A DNA stretch of 36,248 bases from Bacillus subtilis (GCF_008764245.1 NZ_VTQV01000002.1:166477-202724), one strand, 5' to 3'; positions 1 to 7,763 are shown, numbered from the stretch's first letter. Notes: generated by a model from the letters alone, not told the origin. Made by a program: numbers and translations.

Positions 1-154
1 TTGTGGGAAAGTGTAAAAGGGAGTACGGCGCGAGGGTTGGCCGTCCCTGTATTTGTGGGAAAGTGTAAAAAGGGGTACGGCGAAAGGACTGGCCGTCCCC
101 ATATTTGCGAAAAAGTGTAACAAGGGGTACGGCGAGAGAAGTCCGTCCCCTTAC
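1..154. repeat. Three tandem 52-bp REP-like repeat units
   Basis: Three diverged copies start at about 1, 53 and 105. Each has GTGGGAAAGTGTAA or a variant, then a GGGGTACGG arm, a short spacer and a CCGTCCCC arm. The arms pair with one bulged T, so each unit can form a hairpin. Read on the minus strand the units contain GGGGACGG and a GTTACA-type end. Similar short GGGACGG palindromes are common between genes in Bacillaceae, and some are linked to REP-associated transposases; that link is from memory and no transposase is visible here. The last unit abuts the stop codon of the HlyD-like gene. The array may continue beyond the window edge. Confidence 0.7.
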
Positions 155-1392
155 TTTTGTAACAGTCCAACTAATAAATATTTGATTATTTTTCTTGAAC
201 TGGCCTTTTTCCAAGTACTAAAAATTTGCTTGTCCCATTGGAAACTTGTAATAAAGGGGGTAGCCTCACTGACTTCTTTAGGGTCGGGAACGTAGTATTC
301 ACCACTTTCAATGCCGCTCGTTAATTCTTGGCGATTGTTAACGTGTAAACCTAGTTTGACCATCCTTTTTTCAATTTTTCCATCCTCCGTGAGAACCCAT
401 AGAAAAGCTTGATCTTCTAACTTTTCCACACTCCTTTTTGAAACAACAGGGACATTGTTTGCTTGGGCTAAAATAATTTCAGTTTGGAGATGATGACCGA
501 TCCGCCATTTTTCCTCTGTAGACTCTGGATCCACTGTAAATCGGTAAAAACTCTCTTGGTCCAAGGCTACTTCCTCCAAAGGAAGATCTTCAATGATGCC
601 TATTTTCCCAGGAATAGGCCTAGCGGATTGGTCAGAGTGAAGTTTTACTGGCATATCAGGTTCCACTTTTTCAACCAAATTCTCTGATAGTCGTCCTTCT
701 ATGATCGGATTTTCAGATATGACAGTCATGACGGGATTTTCCAATTCAAAAGAAAGGGTCTCCACTTTCCCCTCATACGGGCTGAAAACGGTCAAACCTT
801 TTATCCCTTCTTGAATCGAGCTTCGCTGTGTTTCATATTGGCGGATCAGTTCCTCTATATTCTTTTGATCCAGTTCTTTTTCAGCGATCACTTGATCAAT
901 CGATAAAGAGACCTCCCGGATTGAAGCTGCCTCCACGGAATCTGCCGTACGAGTATCCTCTGCATCGTCATTCGTTCCTTTGAAAGAATTCACTGGATAT
1001 ATATTTGATTTCATTTTGACAAGCTCTTCAATATAGGTCATCACATTTTTCTTTTCCGCTTCTAAACGTGTGATCTCTGCTTCTAACAATGCTGTCTGTT
1101 CTTCTTGGTCAGAGCTTTCGTATTCGAAGAGCGGTGTCCCTTTTTCTACGACGTCACCTTTTTTCACCAAGAACTGCTTAAACGGAACGTGTGTATCGAT
1201 AAAAACAGGGTGTTTTTCATCGGCAACGACGACCCCTTCTGTCTGAAGGGTTTTCTCAAGATTCCCAGTAACTAAAGGCTTCCATTCAGAAAGATGTGTC
1301 ACACGTTTGACCTTGCCCTCATCTTTCTCGATTAAAAAGATATTGAGGCCGATAAAAAGTACTACCATAAGCAAGAGCAAGCTTTTTTTCAC
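151..1392 (-). CDS. HlyD/MFP-family membrane fusion (efflux adaptor) protein
   Basis: Probable membrane-anchored adaptor of an export system. One N-terminal hydrophobic segment (about residues 3-20) is followed by a lipoyl/barrel-sandwich half around residue 70 (FLVKKGDVVEKGTPLF), a long coiled-coil region (about 90-205) and the returning half (LTVFSPYEGKVETL), then a beta-barrel region and a C-terminal membrane-proximal domain. This order is typical of HlyD-type fusion proteins. The frame opens at GTG 1401, but GTG 1392 gives an MKKSLLLL start with a GGTGAT site close upstream and is preferred. It lies 27-36 bp after the Yip1-like gene and is probably co-transcribed with it. No ABC ATPase or permease partner is visible; one could lie beyond the left edge. 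The last codons and stop merge into the tandem repeat, so the C-terminus may have been altered. Confidence 0.75.
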   Translation of the reverse strand: MKKSLLLLMVVLFIGLNIFLIEKDEGKVKRVTHLSEWKPLVTGNLEKTLQTEGVVVADEKHPVFIDTHVPFKQFLVKKGDVVEKGTPLFEYESSDQEEQTALLEAEITRLEAEKKNVMTYIEELVKMKSNIYPVNSFKGTNDDAEDTRTADSVEAASIREVSLSIDQVIAEKELDQKNIEELIRQYETQRSSIQEGIKGLTVFSPYEGKVETLSFELENPVMTVISENPIIEGRLSENLVEKVEPDMPVKLHSDQSARPIPGKIGIIEDLPLEEVALDQESFYRFTVDPESTEEKWRIGHHLQTEIILAQANNVPVVSKRSVEKLEDQAFLWVLTEDGKIEKRMVKLGLHVNNRQELTSGIESGEYYVPDPKEVSEATPFITSFQWDKQIFSTWKKASSRKIIKYLLVGLLQK

Positions 1393-1428
1393 AAGAATCA
1401 CCAGCTTTTTATGTAGTAGGGGCGATGA

Positions 1429-2109
1429 TTATAAAAGGATTACAAAATTAATAACAGCCACAGCAGAAGTGAAACACCATGAAACCAAATGAATGCCTAA
1501 AACCATGAGCACAAGGGGAAAAGGAGTTAAAGAGATCATCGTTCTTATCCCTCGATATTGCATGACCATGGCCCATACTTTAAAAATAGAAATAGAACCG
1601 AGTAAAAAAATCACATATTTATGTGTTAAAAGATACTGGCCGATCACGCCTAAAGATAAAGGAGAAGAATACCATGGCAGATCAAAGCCAATCGCTAAAA
1701 TAATAAATGAAACCTGTTCCAATAATAAAATCGGCAAGATAAAGGCTTGAATCACCACAAATTTTGCATAAATCTCTTGCGAAAAAAGCCAAAAACAAAG
1801 GGAAGGTAATGTTAAAATCATCCCTCCATACAAAAGCCCCAGCAAGAAACGACCTATGACAAAAAATCCTTTTAAACTTTCATATTCGATCGGCGACTCA
1901 CGCAATAATGTTGGAGAAAGAACATGACTTCCAATTCCAGACCACCCAGAAAAAGCGAAAAGTGCAGCACTCACCAATAATAGACAAAAAATACGTAAGC
2001 GTAGCCCTTCGATTACTTCCGCTTTCGCTAGCTTAAAGAAACTCTGATTTGGATAAAACAATCCTTTAAAAATTCTTAATTCATAGATCAAAGAAATCCC
2101 CCGCTTCAA
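1429..2109 (-). CDS. Yip1-like polytopic membrane protein
   Basis: A 226-residue integral membrane protein with about five hydrophobic segments (roughly residues 40-60, 85-110, 118-145, 160-180 and 195-225), preceded by a soluble stretch of about 35 residues (IFKGLFYPNQSFFKLAKAE). This N-terminal amphipathic region followed by a five-helix bundle resembles the Yip1/YIP family of Bacillus membrane proteins, but the match is by general shape only. The frame starts at TTG 2109 with a weak ribosome site; TTG 2091, behind a GGGGG run, is a plausible alternative. It directly precedes the HlyD-like gene on the same strand, suggesting a two-gene operon for an envelope or export function. The substrate is unknown. 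Confidence 0.6.
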   Translation of the reverse strand: MKRGISLIYELRIFKGLFYPNQSFFKLAKAEVIEGLRLRIFCLLLVSAALFAFSGWSGIGSHVLSPTLLRESPIEYESLKGFFVIGRFLLGLLYGGMILTLPSLCFWLFSQEIYAKFVVIQAFILPILLLEQVSFIILAIGFDLPWYSSPLSLGVIGQYLLTHKYVIFLLGSISIFKVWAMVMQYRGIRTMISLTPFPLVLMVLGIHLVSWCFTSAVAVINFVILL

Positions 2110-2276
2110 AAGTCGACATCTCTATTTTAAATGATTTTCACACAAAGATGTTAAAATTCTTTCTATTATTCTCAAAACAGGGACTTTCGAAGGTGATGAA
2201 TAGGAAGGATAGGATGAAAGGAGTGCTTGAAGCAATGATTTCCAGATTGTGAAGCAATGGGCCCGTCCAACTACGA

Positions 2277-2678
2277 TTAGCGTTGGACGAGTTTCAGTAT
2301 TTGTGGAAGAAAAGCACTTACGTCTCGTTGCGTTTTTTCGTCGGAATAAGAGAGGGAAACGAGGAACTTATATAGGTTCTCGTTGTTTTCAATCATGTCA
2401 AGAATCTTATTTAGCTCTGAATCCTTCGTGTGCTCTCGCAGCATCATCGGGGTGTAATCCTTTCCTGTCTCTTCACCAAATAGAATGCGCATTAAATGGT
2501 CTTGTGGAATGGCGTAGGCACGCTGGAATTGTTGTAATGTTTCAATAGAGATTTGGCGTTTCCCATGTTCGTAATTGGAAAGGGCAGCCTGTGTCATATG
2601 GAGTCGTTTGATTGCTTCATCTTGACTAATTCCCAAGATTTCTTCTCGATATTTTTTTAGTTCTTGATGGAATGCCAT
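2277..2678 (-). CDS. XRE-family helix-turn-helix regulator
   Basis: A 133-residue DNA-binding protein. Residues about 8-62 form a Cro/C1-type helix-turn-helix: LGISQDEAIKRLHMTQAALS is the helix-turn-helix core, and SNYEHGKRQIS is the classic sequence at the end of the recognition helix. The C-terminal half (about 70-133) is charged and helical and may carry dimerisation. ATG 2678 has a good ribosome site (GGGGGAAGT). It faces away from the unknown gene at 2870, with 191 bp between the starts, so it may control that gene and itself. The target and signal are not deducible. Confidence 0.85.
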   Translation of the reverse strand: MAFHQELKKYREEILGISQDEAIKRLHMTQAALSNYEHGKRQISIETLQQFQRAYAIPQDHLMRILFGEETGKDYTPMMLREHTKDSELNKILDMIENNENLYKFLVSLSYSDEKTQRDVSAFLPQILKLVQR

Positions 2679-2869
2679 ACTACTTCCCCCATTTTAGCTT
2701 TTTTGTTAAAGATACCGACAATAGAGGAAAGAAGAGGGCTTTATAACAAAACATAATGAAAAATAACATAACAAGTTGATAACAGGAAGTAAATGACATA
2801 CAGGGAAGTTAATATATAGGTACATTTAACTAAAGATAGGTCTTTTTAACCTTAGAGGAGGAATGAACT

Positions 2870-3307
2870 TTGAGTATGCATGTTGAAATAAGACGAATAA
2901 TGACGTATGGAAAAATTGCGGGAAGGGGATATCGACTGGTTTGCCATGGAGACGTGGAGAATCATAGAGAAATAATATTAAGCCCCGTGACTTACTTCGT
3001 AGATCCTTTACAGAACTCCATGAGATCTATTCTAAAAACTACTGTGCTTTTATCACCATCCTTATTTGTCCAAACAGTCCTTGATTTAACGGTAAAAGTA
3101 AAAGACATGGAATGGGATATAAGAATGATCATTGATTTAAAGGATTGGCTCTTTTACATAGAAGATATAGGTGAAGGCTTATGTATGCCGGACGAAATAA
3201 AAGTGCTGATCTTTTCGTCCTTTAGTATTCAATGTCAACAAAAGACTCTGACCCTCGATGCATTAGCCGCGCGGAAACATATTATGAGTAAGCATTATCA
3301 TTTATAA
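2870..3307 (+). CDS. Unknown 145-aa protein divergent from XRE regulator
   Basis: I do not recognise this protein. It starts at TTG 2870, eight bases after a strong GAGGAGGA ribosome site, which supports real translation. There is no signal peptide or clear membrane segment. It is a mixed alpha/beta sequence with hydrophobic strands (RLVCHGDV, EIILSPVTYFVD, VTVKV-like LDLTVKVKDMEWDIRMIID) and a basic, His-rich end (RKHIMSKHYHL). It looks like a compact soluble domain. The only contextual clue is the divergent XRE regulator gene. A possible weak promoter (ATGACA, then TATAGG 16 bases later at 2815-2820) lies upstream. Confidence 0.6.
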   Translation: MSMHVEIRRIMTYGKIAGRGYRLVCHGDVENHREIILSPVTYFVDPLQNSMRSILKTTVLLSPSLFVQTVLDLTVKVKDMEWDIRMIIDLKDWLFYIEDIGEGLCMPDEIKVLIFSSFSIQCQQKTLTLDALAARKHIMSKHYHL

Positions 3308-3332
3308 ATGAAAGCGCTAAAATGATATCTAG

Positions 3333-3350
3333 AGGGGCTTTTATGCCCCT
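3333..3350 (+). terminator. Small GC hairpin after the 145-aa gene
   Basis: AGGGGC and GCCCCT pair perfectly around a TTTTAT loop, 26 bases after the stop codon at 3307. Only a short mixed T tract follows, so termination may be weak. Confidence 0.4.
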
Positions 3351-3489
3351 TGCTTAACGTTCGCCTTGAATAAGTGGAAAAAAGTGCTTGCTCTAACGAT
3401 TCAGCTCGTTTATTTCCAAGCAAAAAAACTTTGAAATTTAAACAATTCGTCATTAAATAGACATAAAAATAAGATAGAATGAAAGGGAC

Positions 3490-3618
3490 CTAAGGTCAAC
3501 AGGACGTTGATCACAAAGGCGTTGCGCCAGAACGGAGGCTCACAGGATGTGAGTCAGAACAGCGTTGCGCCAGGACGGCGCGTACTTAGCTGTTCATCCT
3601 TGACCTTAGCCTTTGATC
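3490..3618 (-). ncRNA. Bacillaceae-1-like RNA element, two fused units
   Basis: Read on the minus strand, an outer helix (GATCAAAGGC with GCCTTTGTGATC) surrounds hairpins whose five-base loops are GTCCT, ATCCT or GTTCT: CAAC-GTCCT-GTTG, CTCAC-ATCCT-GTGAG and GCGCC-GTCCT-GGCGC. A second, inner helix (GAACAGC with GCTGTTC) encloses the GCGCC hairpin, so one complete unit seems inserted in another. A further pair, CTAAGGTCAA at 3490-3499 and TTGACCTTAG at 3600-3609, can close an alternative outer stem. Terminal RUCCU loops are the hallmark of the described Bacillaceae-1 RNA motif as I recall it. The rest of 3308-3721 holds only the small hairpin above and AT-rich sequence with no gene that I can support. 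Confidence 0.55.
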
Positions 3619-3721
3619 CTTGAGGATGAAGCAAAAACAAACTTTGAAAGATGATGTGCGAAATAAGGAAATAATATTTTTGATGAGTGAAGTTCTACCA
3701 TATCCATACTTGGTTTAGAAA

Positions 3722-3730
3722 TGATATACT
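3722..3730 (+). promoter_or_regulatory. Extended -10 promoter before tagA
   Basis: TGATATACT is an extended -10 (TGnTATACT) about 43 bases ahead of the chosen tagA start. I see no good -35 at the right distance, which extended -10 promoters can tolerate. Confidence 0.4.
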
Positions 3731-3772
3731 ATAAAGGTATATTAATAAATTGTGATACAGGAGTTAACCATA

Positions 3773-4504
3773 TTGAAAAAAGTGGATATCCTTGGGGTGG
3801 AGTTTGACTTTACCACTCAACAGGAAATATTGAATATTTTACAGGATAAAATCGAGCGTAATAAAAAAGCCTTTGTTGTGACTGCGAATCCCGAGATTGT
3901 CATGTATGCTAATAAGGATCCTCAATATATGCATACTTTACAGTTCGCCAATCATATCATTGCAGATGGAGTCGGAGTGATATTAGGTTCGAAAATTGTT
4001 CGCCAGCCTCTGCCGGAAAGAATTGCAGGCTTTGATCTAATGATAGAATTACTATCTATCGCCAATCAAAAAGGGTTACGTGTCTTTTTTCTCGGTGCAA
4101 GCGAGCAAACACTGGAGAAGATGATTCCCAAGATCAAAAGGGATTATCCAAAATTAGTGATTGCAGGTTATCATCACGGATTTTTCAAAGGACATGAGCA
4201 TAAAGTGAAGCAGATGGTCAAAGAAGCAAAAGCAGATCTTGTTTTTGTTGCGTTAGGATACCCAAAACAAGAAGAATGGATTCAGAAAAATATAGATTCC
4301 TTTGAAAAAGGGATCTTTATGGGAATTGGTGGTAGTTTTGATATTTTAGCAGGAACAGTGAAACGTGCTCCTGAATTTTGGCGGAATTTAAATCTGGAAT
4401 GGTTATATCGGCTGATTCAACAGCCAACACGTTGGAAGAGAATGCTCGCATTGCCGACTTTTGTGAAAAAAATGTTTCAATATAGAAGAAAAAGTTCTCG
4501 ATAA
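3773..4504 (+). CDS. tagA: TagA/WecG-family N-acetylmannosaminyltransferase
   Basis: Transfers ManNAc from UDP-ManNAc to undecaprenyl-PP-GlcNAc, the second step of the WTA linkage unit, at the cytoplasmic face of the membrane. Family features visible: VVTANPEIVMYANKD near residue 35, the IIADGVGVILGSK block near residue 65 that holds the conserved Asp, a central RVFFLGAS segment, FVALGYPKQEEWI near 160, and GIGGSFDILAGTVKRAPEFW near 185. The length (243 aa) is normal. The frame opens at GTG 3752, but TTG 3773, nine bases after GGAG, is the better start (MKKVDILGVEF). The next gene on this strand is tagO, separated by 382 bp containing another RNA-like element. MnaA at 28681 supplies its donor sugar. 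Confidence 0.92.
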   Translation: MKKVDILGVEFDFTTQQEILNILQDKIERNKKAFVVTANPEIVMYANKDPQYMHTLQFANHIIADGVGVILGSKIVRQPLPERIAGFDLMIELLSIANQKGLRVFFLGASEQTLEKMIPKIKRDYPKLVIAGYHHGFFKGHEHKVKQMVKEAKADLVFVALGYPKQEEWIQKNIDSFEKGIFMGIGGSFDILAGTVKRAPEFWRNLNLEWLYRLIQQPTRWKRMLALPTFVKKMFQYRRKSSR

Positions 4505-4671
4505 TATGTAACTTTTTCTTTTTCCGATCGTCAAAGAATATAAGATTAGTTGAAAACGAGCTTTATTTCGGCTATTATGTGATTAGGCAAAATTCGGCTT
4601 TTTTAAGCAGAAAATGATTATTTTATGACAGCTGATACTTGTAAAGAAATATAGCGTAAATGCTTCCATGT

Positions 4672-4733
4672 GGCTAACAGGATGTTGCTCACAAAGGCGT
4701 TGCGACAGAATGTCGCGAATCTAGCCTTTGATC
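4672..4733 (-). ncRNA. Bacillaceae-1-like RNA element, single unit
   Basis: On the minus strand GATCAAAGGC pairs with GCCTTTGTGAGC around GCGAC-ATTCT-GTCGC, followed by an AAC-ATCCT-GTT hairpin. It is the same layout as the elements at 3490 and 6279. One loop is ATTCT rather than RUCCU. The remainder of the tagA-tagO gap (4505-4886) shows no gene or clear terminator that I can support. Confidence 0.55.
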
Positions 4734-4886
4734 TTTTATTGAATACAATGATTGTGGAGCAATAAAGCCATGCTCAGCTACGAAAAGGGCGTATACGCAA
4801 TAATTCCTAATAATGGGATAAATGTCATTAATCGATATGTCTAGTTACGATAAAATGTGCAATAGTAAGGGCAAGGGGGTTACAAA

Positions 4887-5951
4887 TTGGATCTGCTTTA
4901 TTTTTTTATATGCTTTGTTGCCTCAATCATCTTAACACCTATCGTCAAAAAATTTGCAATCAAATGGAATGTAACCGATAAACCGAACGATCGGAAAGTA
5001 CATAGTAAAGCCATGCCTTACCTGGGTGGGCTTGCTATTTATATAAGTTTTATTCTAGGGCTGATCCTATCTCATGAAGATAGTCCATATTTATGGCCGA
5101 TTATCATCGGAAGTGGGATTATTATCATCACGGGCATTCTGGATGATATTTATGACCTTGCTCCACGCTATAAATTCATCGGCCAGCTCCTTGCGGCTGT
5201 CGTTGCTTTAGTTGGAGGCTTTGACTTAGAATTCATCAACCTCCCGTTCGGCGGACAAATGGAGTTCGGATACCTTTCTGTCCCACTTACCATTCTGTGG
5301 ATTGTTGGTATTACAAATGCCATTAACTTTATTGATGGATTAGATGGGCTGGCAGCTGGAGTTTCGTCGATTGCCCTTGTAACATTGAGTATTATGTCTT
5401 TAATCCAAGGAGATTTTTTCGTTTTAACAATCGCTCTTGTATTGCTGGGCAGTACACTTGGATTTTTACCTTATAATTTTTATCCAGCGAAAATTTTCAT
5501 GGGAGATTCAGGTGCCTTATTTTTAGGCTATATGATAGCTGTATTATCCCTACTCGGATTTAAAAATGTTACGTTCCTGTCATTCGTCATCCCAATTATT
5601 ATTCTCGGCGTTCCCATTTCCGATACATTTTTTGCGATGATGCGCCGATTTATGCAAAAGAAACCATTGTCATCAGCTGATAAGCTCCATTTGCACCACC
5701 GTCTGCTAAGTTCTGGTTTCTCGCACCGTCAAACAGTGTTGATCATTTATGGTATTGCCATTATGTTTAGTCTAGCAGCCATCATTTTCTCCATGGCAAC
5801 CATTTGGGGATCGTTACTCATCATAGCCCTCCTGCTCCTGCTCATTGAATTATTTGCAGAGCTCATAGGACTTGCTGGAAAAGACTACAAACCAATCTTA
5901 AAATTCATGCGACCTAGAACTCAAAATAGTCGCTATGATGATCGAGTATAA
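4887..5951 (+). CDS. tagO: TagO, undecaprenyl-phosphate GlcNAc-1-phosphate transferase
   Basis: Catalyses the first committed step of WTA synthesis, moving GlcNAc-1-P from UDP-GlcNAc to undecaprenyl phosphate in the membrane. It belongs to the MraY/WecA/TagO family and is 354 aa, the usual length, with about eleven hydrophobic segments. Diagnostic motifs: GILDDIYDL with the Mg-binding Asp pair at 86-87, NAINFIDGLDGLAAG at 144-158, FMGDSGALFLG at 204-214, and the cytoplasmic HLHHRL loop at 268-273 thought to bind the nucleotide sugar. The N-terminal DRKVHSKAMPYLGG is also typical. TTG 4887 is preceded by AAGGGGG. A strong terminator follows immediately, so it is transcribed as the end of a unit or alone. 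The same enzyme can also feed other envelope polymers. Confidence 0.95.
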   Translation: MDLLYFFICFVASIILTPIVKKFAIKWNVTDKPNDRKVHSKAMPYLGGLAIYISFILGLILSHEDSPYLWPIIIGSGIIIITGILDDIYDLAPRYKFIGQLLAAVVALVGGFDLEFINLPFGGQMEFGYLSVPLTILWIVGITNAINFIDGLDGLAAGVSSIALVTLSIMSLIQGDFFVLTIALVLLGSTLGFLPYNFYPAKIFMGDSGALFLGYMIAVLSLLGFKNVTFLSFVIPIIILGVPISDTFFAMMRRFMQKKPLSSADKLHLHHRLLSSGFSHRQTVLIIYGIAIMFSLAAIIFSMATIWGSLLIIALLLLLIELFAELIGLAGKDYKPILKFMRPRTQNSRYDDRV

Positions 5952-5954
5952 AAG

Positions 5955-5994
5955 CAAGAGCATTCGTTCAATCGCGAGGCTCTTGTTTTTTTTT
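5955..5994 (+). terminator. Rho-independent terminator of tagO
   Basis: CAAGAGC at 5955-5961 pairs with GCTCTTG at 5979-5985, followed directly by nine T residues. Confidence 0.85.
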
Positions 5995-6054
5995 GTTGCT
6001 TAGGAATTTATAAAATCCTAGTTTGTGGATAAGCTGCTTATGTCGCGGTTGACA

Positions 6055-6386
6055 TCCAGCTCCAGCGCCCAGCGACTAGCAAACTTTCGGTGCCTGCTTG
6101 CGTAAGCCAACATCGATTCACCCTTCGGTGTCTAGCTACAGGCGGTAGGGGCTCGAGGTCAAATAACCCTGAACCTAGGAAGGGAAAAACCGCCCTTCCT
6201 AGGTTCAGGAACATTTGCTTGTCGCCCCTAAACAACCGCCTTCCGCTTTTCATGGTTCATCGTGTTTCCTTTATCTCAGGCCAACAGGACGTTGGTCACA
6301 AAGGCGTTGCGCCAGGATGGCACGTATTTAGCCTTTGAACCTTATGCTCCAAGTTTGTACGTCGCTAAACGGGCGCTTGCGCTTTT
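6055..6386 (-). repeat. Composite nested structured repeat, copy 1
   Basis: Homologous to 12938-13210 in the same orientation. Read on the minus strand, an outer helix (GCGCCC, bulge, AGCGAC with GTCGCT, GGGCGC) closes a long imperfect arm (AAACTT with AAGTTT next). Near its tip sits a second element with the same plan: GGCGGT, bulge, AGGGGC at 6224-6240 pairs with GCCCCT, ACCGCC at 6141-6152. That inner element encloses a perfect 16-bp stem (6169-6184 with 6193-6208). In this copy a Bacillaceae-1-like unit (6279-6343) additionally interrupts one arm. The sequence up to 6578 has no other gene that I can support; a TGTTATAT half-site lies at 6451-6458. Confidence 0.8.
6279..6343 (-). ncRNA. 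Bacillaceae-1-like RNA element inside composite repeat
   Basis: On the minus strand AAGGTTCAAAGGC pairs with GCCTTTGTGACC, enclosing GTGCC-ATCCT-GGCGC, and is followed by CCAAC-GTCCT-GTTGG. Both loops match RUCCU exactly. It is absent at the matching position in the second composite repeat, so it was probably gained here. Confidence 0.6.
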
Positions 6387-6578
6387 GTTCTGTGAATTAA
6401 ATTCGGGCGTGCTAGGGTTGCCTTAGTACATGTTTTAAAGTTGATGTGGTTGTTATATCAAGTTGAGAGTTATAAAATTTATAATCGTTTTTTCTGTTTT
6501 TTTCATGAGAAGAGAAAAATTTATGTTAAATTCATTTATAATGCAGGATAAATAATCTAAGACTAAAGGGTGAAATGT

Positions 6579-7706
6579 GTGAACAAGCCATTGTACAGAG
6601 AGATTTATGAAAGTATTCTTAACAAAATTAATCAAGGGGAATGGAAATATGGAGATAAAATTCCTTCAGAAAAGGAATTGGCAGATCAATTTAACGTAAG
6701 CAGAATTACTTCTAAAAAAGCTTTGGATTTACTTTCCCAAGAAAAACGGATTAAGCGTATTCAGGGGAAAGGCTCATTTGTTACGAAGGGGGCAGCAAGT
6801 AACTCTTCTGTAACGTTAGAAGCAAATTCCCAGCTTAGGAAGGATATTTTTACTGTCGGGCTGATTATTTCCGACTTCTCAGAAAGCTTTGGTGTGACGT
6901 TAGTGAAACAAATTGAGAAAGAAATTACGAAGCTCGGCGGATTATTATACCTTAAATTGTCATTAGAAAATGTAGTAGAAGAAGAAAAGGCGATAGAGGA
7001 ACTTTTGGATATCGGAGTAGATGGCTTGATTATTCTGCCTGTTCATGGTGAACATTACAACATGAAAATATTGGAGCTAGTATTAAGAAAGTTTCCTCTT
7101 GTCCTGATCGATCGGTATCTACGGGGAATTCAAGCAAGTGCGGTTTTAACAGATAATATTCGCGCGTCTACCGTAGCGACAAATTATTTGTTCTCTTTAG
7201 GACATAGGGAAGTTGCCTATATTACTCCTCCAGATGATGGGACAACAGTATTGGCAGATCGCTTAACGGGTTACCAGCAAGCTTTTCATCAGCAGCAGTA
7301 TCCGTATAATCCAGAAATTATATTAACGAGCAGTGTTACAGATTATTTAGTTTTCAAGGAACAGGGGGCCGCATTTGAAGAAGAGCTTAAAAAAATCCAA
7401 CAATTCTTGCTGGAAAACCCAACCATTACTGGATTTGTCTCTTGCCGCTACTCATTAGCGATTGTTCTTCAACACGTTATCCACACAATAGGGAAGGAGG
7501 TTCCCAAAGATTATTCTGTTGTTTGCTTTGATTCGCCCAAGATGAATATTGGTCCATTTCCATTTACACATATTCTCCAGGACGAGGTGGGGATCGCGAA
7601 GAAGACGGTTCTGTTATTACATGAGAAAATGAAGGGAAAAAACCATACAGAAAAAGAACTCGTTCAGTTTGAATTAATAGAGGGGCTATCGACTAGAGAA
7701 GTATGA
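6579..7706 (+). CDS. GntR-type HTH regulator with LacI-type sensor domain
   Basis: Transcription factor that probably controls the sugar importer downstream. Residues about 1-70 form a GntR winged helix: GDKIPSEKELADQFNVSRIT, then KKALDLL and the RIQGKGSFV wing. Residues about 85-375 form a periplasmic-binding-protein-like effector domain (TVGLIISDFSESFG, GVDGLIILP, PLVLIDRYLRG, DNIRASTVATNYLFSLGH, VCFDSP) as in LacI/GalR and AraR. This GntR DNA-binding plus LacI sensor fusion is known from arabinose repressors. The frame opens at GTG 6570, but GTG 6579, eight bases after AAAGGG, is preferred. A palindrome overlaps the importer promoter, and a matching half-site (TGTTATAT, 6451-6458) precedes this gene, suggesting autoregulation. 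The inducer sugar is unknown. Confidence 0.88.
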   Translation: MNKPLYREIYESILNKINQGEWKYGDKIPSEKELADQFNVSRITSKKALDLLSQEKRIKRIQGKGSFVTKGAASNSSVTLEANSQLRKDIFTVGLIISDFSESFGVTLVKQIEKEITKLGGLLYLKLSLENVVEEEKAIEELLDIGVDGLIILPVHGEHYNMKILELVLRKFPLVLIDRYLRGIQASAVLTDNIRASTVATNYLFSLGHREVAYITPPDDGTTVLADRLTGYQQAFHQQQYPYNPEIILTSSVTDYLVFKEQGAAFEEELKKIQQFLLENPTITGFVSCRYSLAIVLQHVIHTIGKEVPKDYSVVCFDSPKMNIGPFPFTHILQDEVGIAKKTVLLLHEKMKGKNHTEKELVQFELIEGLSTREV

Positions 7707-7725
7707 TACTTTCTTCTCTTTTTTT
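7695..7725 (+). terminator. Terminator overlapping the regulator's stop codon
   Basis: AGAGAAG at 7695-7701 pairs with CTTCTCT at 7713-7719 and runs into seven T residues. The stop codon (7704-7706) lies in the loop. Confidence 0.7.
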
Positions 7726-7735
7726 ATATTACTAG

Positions 7736-7763
7736 TTGACATGTTGTTATATGTTAATATAAC
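7736..7763 (+). promoter_or_regulatory. Sigma-A promoter of the sugar ABC operon
   Basis: A consensus TTGACA at 7736-7741 is followed after 16 bases by TATAAC at 7758-7763. The start codon of the first binding protein is 102 bases downstream. Confidence 0.65.

Noticed and set aside
6038-6338. Open frames in both directions across composite repeat copy 1
   Set aside because: They coincide with the structured repeat, and a similar spurious frame occurs in copy 2 (12902-13114). They lack ribosome sites and protein-like conservation.
3490-6343. Possible CRISPR array from the spaced short repeats around tagA and tagO
   Set aside because: Copies are hundreds of bases apart, differ in length, are built of hairpins with changing stems, and have no regular spacers or cas genes.
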